Shown here: piece by piece, positions 33,177-40,119 of the stretch
Layout of the letters: every line of letters begins with the position of its first letter
Numbering within the stretch: position 1 is the stretch's first letter
From: Arcobacteraceae bacterium
Lineage (GTDB): Bacteria > Campylobacterota > Campylobacteria > Campylobacterales > Arcobacteraceae
NCBI GenBank assembly: GCA_028375605.1
Contig: JAONGR010000012.1
Coordinates: 1 to 40,119, forward strand
Direction of reading: 5' to 3'
DNA length: 40,119 nucleotides
Translations under genes and position numbers: made by a program
Notes under the pieces: model-generated
The model's input: only the letters and a program-made list of their open reading frames with translations
What the model was told of the DNA's origin: nothing
Database searches by the model: none

Positions 33177-34112
33177 TTGTTATATGAAGAATTAAAAACA
33201 ACTGTGAAAAATTTAGGATTTTCTACAATTGAAAGTTTTGCAAGTTATGTGGGTGTTACACCAGCTGATGTCTTAACATGGGAAGAAAAAGATGAAGTAC
33301 CATATACAGTTACATTGATTGTCCATTTACTAAAAGGTGAACAAGCGATACCAAATGATAATAACTCTTTAGATTTATTAGTTGAAGAATGTTTACCTTT
33401 AGCTGAATTATTAGAAGAATCTTCAAGTTTTCCTCATAAGTTAGAAGAGATGTTTTTATTACAGAAAAAGTTAAATGATGATACAAATGGAACAAATTGG
33501 GAATTAGGAATCAATAAATTTGAAAAAGAGATTAATTGGCTAAGATGTATCCATATGGAAGTTTCTGAACTGATTGATTCTACTCCTTGGAAACATTGGA
33601 AAAATATCGAAGCTCAACCTGATTTTGATAATATTCATATCGAGCTTGTAGATGTTTGGCATTTTTTAATGAGTTATATTTTACAAGAAACAAATATTCC
33701 TAAAGCTGTTTCTCTTGTAAATACACATTGTATTTATGAATCAGTTGAAATGAATGAGGTTGATACTAAGATTGTAGTTAAAGAAGCAGAAAAACTATCA
33801 TATATCGCTTTTGCAATTGAGACTGGAAATATGCCTGCCTTTAGTGGAGTTGAGAGATTTATTGACCAATTCTTCAGATGTTGTAAACTTTCTGGTTTGA
33901 GTTTTACATGGTTGCAAAAGTTGTATATTGGAAAAAATTCTCTTAATAAATTTAGACAAGATAATGGATATAAAGAGGGCACTTATATTAAAAGTTGGAA
34001 TGGGGATGAAGATAATGTTGTAATGATTTCTGTTTTAGAGTCTTGTGATGATATCTCATATTATAGTGTATATGCAGAATTAGAAAAAAGATATAAAGAA
34101 TTGACTAAGTAA
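33177..34112 (+). CDS. Dimeric all-alpha dUTPase with N-terminal helix-turn-helix domain
   Basis: 311 residues, starting with TTG 33177 (AGGAG 7 bases upstream; no in-frame ATG nearby). Residues 1-60 look like a short helix-turn-helix module (FSTIESFASYVGVTPADVLTWEEKDEVP), as in repressor-type proteins. Residues from about 85 match the dimeric dUTPase of C. jejuni and trypanosomes: LQKKLNDDTNGTNWE, WLRCIHMEVSELID (Glu128, Glu131), WKHWKN and IELVDVWHF (Glu156, Asp159), the metal-binding acidic motifs. It hydrolyses dUTP to dUMP to keep uracil out of DNA. The fused HTH-like part is longer than the C. jejuni enzyme and its role is unknown. Confidence 0.85.
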   Translation: MLYEELKTTVKNLGFSTIESFASYVGVTPADVLTWEEKDEVPYTVTLIVHLLKGEQAIPNDNNSLDLLVEECLPLAELLEESSSFPHKLEEMFLLQKKLNDDTNGTNWELGINKFEKEINWLRCIHMEVSELIDSTPWKHWKNIEAQPDFDNIHIELVDVWHFLMSYILQETNIPKAVSLVNTHCIYESVEMNEVDTKIVVKEAEKLSYIAFAIETGNMPAFSGVERFIDQFFRCCKLSGLSFTWLQKLYIGKNSLNKFRQDNGYKEGTYIKSWNGDEDNVVMISVLESCDDISYYSVYAELEKRYKELTK

Positions 34113-34122
34113 ATTACTTAGT
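34104..34122. terminator. Convergent hairpin spanning two stop codons
   Basis: ACTAAGTAA-A-TTACTTAGT is a perfect 9+9 inverted repeat that contains the dUTPase stop (34110-34112) and the stop of the opposite YqaA-like gene (34118-34120). TAGTTTTAT follows on the plus strand. It probably terminates the convergent transcripts. Confidence 0.55.
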
Positions 34123-34543
34123 TAGTTTTATACAAATAATAACTTAGAATAACAAACATATATCGTACACCTTTAGAGATAAGTGTTAGATATATAAATT
34201 TTTTAATATCATAGCGTAGCATTCCAGCTACTATTGTTATAGGATCTCCTATAATAGGTACCCAAGAAAAGAGTAAACTATACCCTCCATATTTATCAAA
34301 TATTTTTTTCGTTTTTAAGACTTTTTCTTTTTTTAGTATTTTTTTCTTTGCTAAAAACTTTTCACCTTTTAATCCTAGATAGTAGTTTCCTACTGAACCA
34401 ATTGTATTTCCAATAGTTGCTGAAAAAAAAAGTATATAGAGATTTAAATCCAATGATAAATCATATAAAAGTAAAGCTTCACTGCCCAATGGTAAAACTG
34501 TGGCAGAAAGAAATGATATAAAAAATAAATAAAGATAATCCAT
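34118..34543 (-). CDS. YqaA/DedA-like (VTT domain) membrane protein
   Basis: 141 residues with about four membrane segments. The family marks are FLSATVLPLGSEALLLY near the start, the NTIGSVGNYYLGLKG loop, and WVPIIGDPITIVAGMLRYD. DedA-type proteins are lipid scramblase or flippase candidates acting in envelope maintenance. It is convergent with the dUTPase gene and divergent from the OmpA-like gene. Confidence 0.85.
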   Translation of the reverse strand: MDYLYLFFISFLSATVLPLGSEALLLYDLSLDLNLYILFFSATIGNTIGSVGNYYLGLKGEKFLAKKKILKKEKVLKTKKIFDKYGGYSLLFSWVPIIGDPITIVAGMLRYDIKKFIYLTLISKGVRYMFVILSYYLYKTN

Positions 34544-34625
34544 GAGGGATGATATCTAAAAACTAATAAATTCTTAAGTAGTATAGTCATATAATGGATT
34601 ATAATAAAACGTAAAAGGTTAGCTA

Positions 34626-35114
34626 ATGTATAAAATGATAATTTTGTTATTTATCTCTTTGACTTTTTTGTTTAGTGCACAAAATTTAAATGACGATTTA
34701 GATAATGATTTAGTACCTAATGCAATAGATGAATGTCCAAATACACCAGAAGGTGTTTTTGTTAAACGTGATGGCTGTACGAAACCATTATATAGAAATA
34801 TCTATTTTAATCATGCCTCAGCTGTTGTAAGTGATAAGTTTTACAAAGTTATTCAAAATACAGCAGAATTGATAACTGAAACCCCCGGATATACTATTTT
34901 TATATCAGGACATACTGATTCAATTTCTGATGCAAAATCAAATATGAAACTTTCAAAAAAAAGAGCTATGATAGTTCAAGATATTTTAGTAAAAAATAAT
35001 GTTGATGTAAATAAAATTAAACTTTCTTGGTATGGAGAAACTATACCTGTAGCTTCTAATATAACGCATTTAGGTAGAAGTGAAAATCGAAGAGTAAATA
35101 TAGTATTAAAGTAA
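34626..35114 (+). CDS. OmpA-like peptidoglycan-binding protein with thrombospondin-3-like repeat
   Basis: 162 residues. A signal peptide (IILLFISLTFLFSA, cleaved before QNLND) precedes a short Asp-rich calcium-type repeat (DLDNDLVPNAIDECPNTPEG) and an OmpA C-terminal domain (IYFNHASAVVSD, ISGHTDSISDAKSN, LSKKRAMIVQDIL, SENRRVNI). The Asp and Arg that hold diaminopimelate are present. It anchors to peptidoglycan in the periplasm. A pair of TATAAT boxes (34590-34605) and AAAGG precede it. It runs straight into oorD (10 bases), so it may share that transcript. Confidence 0.88.
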   Translation: MYKMIILLFISLTFLFSAQNLNDDLDNDLVPNAIDECPNTPEGVFVKRDGCTKPLYRNIYFNHASAVVSDKFYKVIQNTAELITETPGYTIFISGHTDSISDAKSNMKLSKKRAMIVQDILVKNNVDVNKIKLSWYGETIPVASNITHLGRSENRRVNIVLK

Positions 35115-35124
35115 AGGTAAAAAT

Positions 35125-35457
35125 ATGTCTTTGTTAAAAGCACCAGAAAATACGCCAGTTTGGATAGATATCACTAGATGTAAAGCATGCGATATTTGTG
35201 TTTCAGCTTGTCCTGCTGGAGTTTTGTCAATGAGACAAGAACCTTCTTCTGTTCTAGGAGCTATTATTGATATTGTGGCTCCCGAAGATTGTATTGGATG
35301 TACTGACTGTGAGATTCATTGTCCTGATTTTGCAATTTATGTAGCAGATAAAAAATCTGATTCTATTACTTTTGCAAAACTTACACCAGCATCTGAAAAA
35401 CGAGCTCGTATAATTAGAGAAAATAATTATAGATTACCTCTAAACTATCAAAAATAA
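35125..35457 (+). CDS. oorD: 2-oxoglutarate:acceptor oxidoreductase, ferredoxin-like delta subunit
   Basis: 110 residues with two [4Fe-4S] motifs, CKACDICVSACP and CIGCTDCEIHCP. It passes electrons from the thiamine subunit to ferredoxin or flavodoxin. It is first in oorDABC, the usual order in Campylobacterota, and oorA starts 9 bases after it. Confidence 0.93.
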   Translation: MSLLKAPENTPVWIDITRCKACDICVSACPAGVLSMRQEPSSVLGAIIDIVAPEDCIGCTDCEIHCPDFAIYVADKKSDSITFAKLTPASEKRARIIRENNYRLPLNYQK

Positions 35458-35466
35458 GGACAAAAA

Positions 35467-36603
35467 TTGACTATTACTAGAGAAATTATTTCTACTGGAA
35501 ATGAATTAGCTGCTATTGCTGCGGTTGATTCAGGCTGTAAATTTTTTGGAGGGTATCCCTTGACACCCTCAAGTGAGATTATGCATACACTTTCTGATAT
35601 GCTTCCTAAAGTAAATGGTGTAGCTATCCAAATGGAAGATGAAATAGCAAGTGTTTGTAGTGTTATTGGTGCTTCTATGAGTGGAAAACGGGCTATGACA
35701 GCAACATCAGGTCCAGGGCTTTCACTCAAAGCTGAAAATTTAGGATTAGCCCAGATGGCGGAAGTACCTATAGTTTGTATTGATGTTATGAGAGGAGGAC
35801 CATCTACTGGACTTCCTACACGAGTAGCACAAGGTGATGTGTCTCAATCAAAACATCCTTCTCATGGTGACTATAAATCTATTACTATTTGTGCTGGAAG
35901 TTTAGCTGAGTGTTATACTCAAACAGTACGTGCATTTAATTTAGCAGATAGGTTTATGCAACCTGTATTTGTACTATTAGATGAAACTTTAGGACATATG
36001 CATGGACGAGCACTTATTCCTACTGAAGAACAAACAAAATCGGAGATAAAATTGCGAAAACAATTTGATGGAAAACCTGAAGATTATTTTCCTTATGGTG
36101 TTGCACAAGATGAACCCGCTATTTTAAATACAATGTTTAAGGGATATAGGTATCATTTTACTGGACTTCATCATGATAAGCATGGGTTTCCAACTGAAGA
36201 TATGGATACTTGTAAGCTTTTAATAGAAAGACTTTTTAATAAAGTAGAAAAACATGAAGATGAATTAGAGTCTTATGAAGAATATATGCTTGAAGATGCA
36301 GATGTTATGATTATAGCATATGGATCAGTTTCATTAGCAGTAAAAGAGGCGATTCGTCATTTACGTAAAGATAATATTAAAATAGGATTATTTAGACCTA
36401 TTACAATCTGGCCATCACCTGCAGATAAAATTAAAGAATATACAGACAAAATTAAAAAAGTTTTATGTGTAGAGTTAAATATGGGACAGTATTTTCACGA
36501 AGTACAAAGAGTATCTAGTAGACTTGATATTGATGGTTTATTTAAAGTTAATGGTCGTGCACTTTCTCCACATGAGATTGTTGAAAAAGTGAAGGAGTTA
36601 TAA
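35467..36603 (+). CDS. oorA: 2-oxoglutarate:acceptor oxidoreductase alpha subunit
   Basis: 378 residues, starting with TTG 35467 after AAGGA. Signature blocks are GYPLTPSSEIMH, QMEDEIASVCSVIGAS and TSGPGLSLKAENLG, which make up the pyrimidine-binding and CoA-side face of the enzyme. OorDABC decarboxylates 2-oxoglutarate to succinyl-CoA with low-potential electrons, or runs backward in a reductive TCA cycle. The product feeds SucCD encoded 7 kb away. The next gene begins 1 base after the stop. Confidence 0.95.
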   Translation: MTITREIISTGNELAAIAAVDSGCKFFGGYPLTPSSEIMHTLSDMLPKVNGVAIQMEDEIASVCSVIGASMSGKRAMTATSGPGLSLKAENLGLAQMAEVPIVCIDVMRGGPSTGLPTRVAQGDVSQSKHPSHGDYKSITICAGSLAECYTQTVRAFNLADRFMQPVFVLLDETLGHMHGRALIPTEEQTKSEIKLRKQFDGKPEDYFPYGVAQDEPAILNTMFKGYRYHFTGLHHDKHGFPTEDMDTCKLLIERLFNKVEKHEDELESYEEYMLEDADVMIIAYGSVSLAVKEAIRHLRKDNIKIGLFRPITIWPSPADKIKEYTDKIKKVLCVELNMGQYFHEVQRVSSRLDIDGLFKVNGRALSPHEIVEKVKEL

Positions 36604-36604
36604 G

Positions 36605-37462
36605 ATGGCATTTGATTATAGTAAATATTTACGTTTAGAAAAAATGCCAACGTTATGGTGTTGGGGTTGTGGAGATGGTGTTATTTTAAAAGCTGTAATA
36701 CGTGCAATAGAACAAATGGGATGGAATCAAGATGATGTTTGTGTTGTTTCAGGAATAGGGTGTTCTGGTAGATTTTCATCATATTTAGATTTTAATACAG
36801 TTCATACTACGCATGGAAGAACTATAGCATATGCAACAGGTATAAAACTTGCAAATCCTGATAAACATGTGATTTGTGTGGCAGGAGATGGAGATGCTTT
36901 AGCAATTGGCGGAAATCATACGATACATGGATGTAGAAGAAATATAGATATAAATATGATTGTGATAAATAATTTTATATATGGATTAACTAACTCTCAA
37001 ACAAGTCCTACGACACCACAAGGGATGTGGACAGTATCACAAAAAGCGGGAAACATTGATCCTACATTTAATGCCTGTAATCTAGCAGATTCAGCTGGAG
37101 CTTCTTTTGTTGGAAGACAAACAGTGATAGATCCAAAAAAATTAGAAAAAGTTCTTGTTAAAGGGTTTTCACATAAAGGTTTTAGTTTTATGGAGGTGCT
37201 TTCTAATTGTCATATTAATTTAGGGCGAAAAAATAAGATGGCATCTGCTGTTGAAAACCTTGATTGGATAGATTCCATAAGTATGGCAAAAATGAAATTT
37301 GATAAATTAGAAGAAGATGAAAAAGTAAACTATTTACCTACGGGTATCTTAAAAGAAGACAGTACAGCTAAAGAGTATTGTGAAATGTATAAAGAGATAC
37401 AAGATGTACATCAAGGTAAAAGAAATAAAATCACACAAAATGATTTTGATAAAAAGATATAA
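36605..37462 (+). CDS. oorB: 2-oxoglutarate:acceptor oxidoreductase beta subunit (TPP-binding)
   Basis: 285 residues. Thiamine diphosphate motif GDGDALAIGGNHTIH...NNF and Cys residues in LWCWGCGDG and GIGCSGR. It performs the thiamine-dependent decarboxylation and partners OorA. ATG 36605 is preceded by GGAG within the end of oorA. Confidence 0.95.
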   Translation: MAFDYSKYLRLEKMPTLWCWGCGDGVILKAVIRAIEQMGWNQDDVCVVSGIGCSGRFSSYLDFNTVHTTHGRTIAYATGIKLANPDKHVICVAGDGDALAIGGNHTIHGCRRNIDINMIVINNFIYGLTNSQTSPTTPQGMWTVSQKAGNIDPTFNACNLADSAGASFVGRQTVIDPKKLEKVLVKGFSHKGFSFMEVLSNCHINLGRKNKMASAVENLDWIDSISMAKMKFDKLEEDEKVNYLPTGILKEDSTAKEYCEMYKEIQDVHQGKRNKITQNDFDKKI

Positions 37463-37473
37463 GGTAAAATACA

Positions 37474-38043
37474 ATGGCTAGACAATTATTACGATTTACA
37501 GGAGTTGGGGGACAAGGAGTACTTTTGGCAGGTGAAATCTTTGCCGTAGCAAAAATAAAGTCAGGTGGATTTGGACTTAAAACTGCTACGTATACTTCTC
37601 AAGTAAGAGGTGGACCCACCGTTGTAGATATTACTCTAGATGATGAAGAGATATTTTATCCTTACGCAAATGATGGTGAAGTTGATTTTATGTTAAGTGT
37701 CGCACAAGTGAGTTATGATGCTTTTAAAAAAGGTGTAAAAAAGGGTGGTACAATTGTAATTGAACCAAATCTTGTACATGCAACTCCTGAAGATAGAAAT
37801 AAATGGCATATCATAGAGATACCTATTATCACTATTGCAAAAGAAGAGATAGGTAATGTGATTACCCAATCTGTTGTTGCATTAGCTATTGCAAATAAAT
37901 TAACAAATGCTCTTGATAAAGATATTTTAGAAGAGGTAATGTTATCAAAGGTTCCTAGTAAAGTTCATGATATAAATAAAAAAGCATATGAATTAGGTTA
38001 TAAGTATGCAAGTGAGGTTCTTGACTCTTTTAATAACGAGTAA
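37474..38043 (+). CDS. oorC: 2-oxoglutarate:acceptor oxidoreductase gamma subunit
   Basis: 189 residues with the gamma-domain motif GVGGQGVLLAGEI and SQVRGGPTVVDI. It completes the four-subunit enzyme. AAGGTA lies upstream of ATG 37474. It is the last gene of the operon; the following 144 bases hold small inverted repeats and the chemoreceptor promoter. Confidence 0.94.
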   Translation: MARQLLRFTGVGGQGVLLAGEIFAVAKIKSGGFGLKTATYTSQVRGGPTVVDITLDDEEIFYPYANDGEVDFMLSVAQVSYDAFKKGVKKGGTIVIEPNLVHATPEDRNKWHIIEIPIITIAKEEIGNVITQSVVALAIANKLTNALDKDILEEVMLSKVPSKVHDINKKAYELGYKYASEVLDSFNNE

Positions 38044-38128
38044 TTATAGAATATTAGTATTTGTAATATTGCACAAATATCTACATTTAAGGGTAATAAC
38101 AAACCATTGATTAAATAATCATCTTTGC

Positions 38129-38134
38129 TATAAT
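38129..38134 (+). promoter_or_regulatory. -10 box of the chemoreceptor gene
   Basis: TATAAT in TTTGCTATAATG, 54 bases before ATG 38188. It is the same TGC-extended form as at 24833. The gap 38044-38187 otherwise shows only short AT-rich inverted repeats. Confidence 0.5.
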
Positions 38135-38187
38135 GAAGCTATCTACTTATAGTAATATTCATTTTATATTAATAGAAAGAATAAAAA

Positions 38188-40119
38188 ATGAATAATAGCA
38201 ATGAATACATAAAAGTACTTGATACTACAAATAGTGAGTTATCAACTGAAAAACTTCAAGAGCTCAACTTTAATGGTCAACAACCTAAACTAATAGTTGG
38301 ATTTATCTCTCCTCATATAAATTTTACGCAAGTTTCAAATAAGATAAAGTCTTCTTTTTCTTCCAACACAAAAGTTATACTATCAACAACTGCTGGTGAA
38401 TTATGTACATTTAATTTAGATCAGAAGAAAAACTCTTTATATCATGATGCTAGTACAACTTGGGAAAATATTGTTTTACAAAGTTATAGTGCAGATATGA
38501 TTAGTGATGTTGAAATTTTATCTATCCCTTTATTTAGTGAAAATATTACATCACAGACAATTTCTCATCAAGAGAGAATAGATAAGATATCTCATGAGAT
38601 ATCAAGAGTGAGAATCCCTTTTAAGATAAATCATGAAGATACTTTTGCATTAACATTTGTTGATGGGTTATCTAATAGTGAGAGTTTTTTTACTGAAGCA
38701 GTGTATCAAAGTGGTAAATTACCATGTTTATTAATAGGTGGATCTGCTGGTGGTAAATTGGATTTTAAAGAAACATATATTTTTAATGATAATAGAGCAT
38801 TAAGACATCATTCTGTAATTGTTTTAGTAAAATTAAATCCTTTCATCCGTTTTGGTGTTTTTAAATCTCAAAGTTGTGAAATAACAGATAAATCATTTTT
38901 AATAGCTCAGTCAAATGTACTCAATAGAAGTGTTCAAAGTGTACTTGATATTCAATCAAATAAGATAGTAAGTTTCGCTGATTCTTTATGTGAGTATTTA
39001 GGTTGTAGTCTTGAAAAACTTCCTGCTGTTTTAGCTGATTATAATTTTGCTATAAAAGTTGGAAATGAAGTGTATATAAGATCTGTTGCAAATGTTGATA
39101 TTGAAGGAAAAAATATCTCTTTTTATTGTGATATAACTTTTGGAGATGTTTTATATTTGGTTAAAAATAAAGAATTTATTACTCAAACAAATATCGATTA
39201 TCAAGAGTTTAGTTCTACAAAAAGAGTAGAGCCATTAGGAGCTCTTTTTAATGATTGTATTTTACGAAGGTTACTAAATGGTGATAAGTTAAATTCATTA
39301 AATACTTTTAATAATATTCCTCTTGCTGGTAGCTCAACTTTTGGTGAACTTCTTGGTCTTAATATCAATCAAACATTAACAGCATTGTTTTTTTATAAAG
39401 TTGAAGGTAATGATACTTTTACAGATACATATATGGATAATTTTGTGCAAAACTATTCTTTATATTGTCAGTATTTTCAAGAAAGAAAGATTCAACAGTA
39501 TAAGCTCTTATCTAAAGTAAGAACAACACTTCTTGAGAACCTAAAAGAAGCTTTTCCTCTTATTTTGGATATGGTAGATATTTTAAATGTTGTTTATAAA
39601 AATACAAATGAAAGTAATAAAATCATTGATGATGTAATGACTAAATTTGAGATGTTTTCAAATAAAATTCAATCAAATGTTGAAACAAATAGTACATTAG
39701 TACATGATATGGATAATCTAACTGAAAATGCTGCAAATATTAAAAAGGTACTTTCTTCAATTTCTGAAATAGCAATACAAACAAATCTATTGGCTTTAAA
39801 TGCTGCAATAGAAGCATCACGTGCAGGAGAATTCGGACGAGGATTTAAAGTAGTTGCAGATGAAGTGAAAAAGCTTTCTGCAAAAACACAGCTAAGTTTA
39901 AATGATAGTAACAAATCGGTTGATGTTACTGCCAAAGATATACAACTAATTTCTAATTCTATTACAAAAGCAAGTGATAGTTTAGGTGAGGTGTCTAGTA
40001 ATATGGATAATATAAATGGTTCTATTAAAAGTATTAATACTTCTTCTATGCAGAGTAATCAATTTATAGAAGAAAAGAAAGAAAACTTTGATAAACTAGT
40101 AAGTAGTATTCATACTATT
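38188..40119 (+). CDS. Soluble chemoreceptor with FIST sensor domains (3' partial)
   Basis: At least 644 residues; the frame is open to the window edge. Residues 1 to about 420 match FIST N and C domains: [38 protein letters not shown], then [15 protein letters not shown] and [13 protein letters not shown]. The C-terminal part is a methyl-accepting signalling domain with the hairpin tip [20 protein letters not shown] followed by [16 protein letters not shown]. No membrane helix is seen, so it is cytoplasmic. FIST domains are thought to bind small molecules such as amino acids, so it likely links metabolite level to swimming through CheW/CheA. Confidence 0.88.
   Translation, partial: MNNSNEYIKVLDTTNSELSTEKLQELNFNGQQPKLIVGFISPHINFTQVSNKIKSSFSSNTKVILSTTAGELCTFNLDQKKNSLYHDASTTWENIVLQSYSADMISDVEILSIPLFSENITSQTISHQERIDKISHEISRVRIPFKINHEDTFALTFVDGLSNSESFFTEAVYQSGKLPCLLIGGSAGGKLDFKETYIFNDNRALRHHSVIVLVKLNPFIRFGVFKSQSCEITDKSFLIAQSNVLNRSVQSVLDIQSNKIVSFADSLCEYLGCSLEKLPAVLADYNFAIKVGNEVYIRSVANVDIEGKNISFYCDITFGDVLYLVKNKEFITQTNIDYQEFSSTKRVEPLGALFNDCILRRLLNGDKLNSLNTFNNIPLAGSSTFGELLGLNINQTLTALFFYKVEGNDTFTDTYMDNFVQNYSLYCQYFQERKIQQYKLLSKVRTTLLENLKEAFPLILDMVDILNVVYKNTNESNKIIDDVMTKFEMFSNKIQSNVETNSTLVHDMDNLTENAANIKKVLSSISEIAIQTNLLALNAAIEASRAGEFGRGFKVVADEVKKLSAKTQLSLNDSNKSVDVTAKDIQLISNSITKASDSLGEVSSNMDNINGSIKSINTSSMQSNQFIEEKKENFDKLVSSIHTI

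Overview
The window is strongly AT-rich bacterial DNA that is almost completely coding. The gene set points to Campylobacterota, most likely an Arcobacter-like lineage: a formate dehydrogenase island built like that of Campylobacter jejuni (TorD-like chaperone, small Tat protein, fdhA-fdhB-fdhC, fdhD, short ModE, TupABC), an OorDABC 2-oxoglutarate:acceptor oxidoreductase, a dimeric all-alpha dUTPase and a soluble chemoreceptor. The genus is inferred from gene content, not from a marker gene.

Layout. 1-3077: iron-sulfur and catalytic subunits of a Tat-exported molybdopterin oxidoreductase (Cys-ligated; substrate unknown), cut by the left edge. 3256-6225: a three-gene PhnD/PhnC/PhnE-like ABC importer of the type annotated elsewhere as putative selenate transporters. 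10122-6218 (minus): a three-component sensory operon (type I periplasmic binding protein, histidine kinase, response regulator) ending in a Panacea/DUF4065-like gene. 10234-23906 (plus): a co-directional 13.7 kb block holding a polyferredoxin, TorD-like chaperone, small Tat protein, selenocysteine FdhA (in-frame UGA at 13598-13600 followed by a SECIS-like hairpin), FdhB, FdhC, FdhD, a Cys protein with an internal repeat, short ModE, a divergent cysteine-desulfurase homologue, MoeA and the tungstate importer TupABC. A TauE-like permease and a second desulfurase homologue follow (23964-25862). 26141-38043: central carbon metabolism (SucCD, class I and class II fumarases, malate dehydrogenase, OorDABC), interspersed with an SHP-like cytochrome c, an HTH-dUTPase fusion, a YqaA/DedA membrane protein, an OmpA-like protein and a 58-residue Cys protein. 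38188 to the right edge: a FIST-domain chemoreceptor, cut by the edge.

How it fits together. The left two thirds read as one respiratory module: formate oxidation in the periplasm, with genes nearby to acquire the metal (TupABC, ModE), to build and sulfurate the cofactor (MoeA, FdhD, desulfurase-like proteins) and perhaps to import selenium oxyanion for Sec187 of FdhA. The divergently transcribed sensory operon is well placed to control it. The right third is the lower TCA cycle with a low-potential 2-oxoglutarate oxidoreductase; it includes a possible iron-dependent switch between fumarases, because a near-consensus Fur box overlaps the fumC promoter.

Most worth following: the paired, active-site-altered desulfurase homologues; the repeat Cys protein between fdhD and modE; long RNA hairpins that bracket the structural fdh genes; the oxyanion importer with an unusually short ATPase; and the Fur/fumC arrangement. 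I saw no rRNA, tRNA, CRISPR array, insertion sequence or phage gene, and no gene-free stretch longer than about 260 bases.
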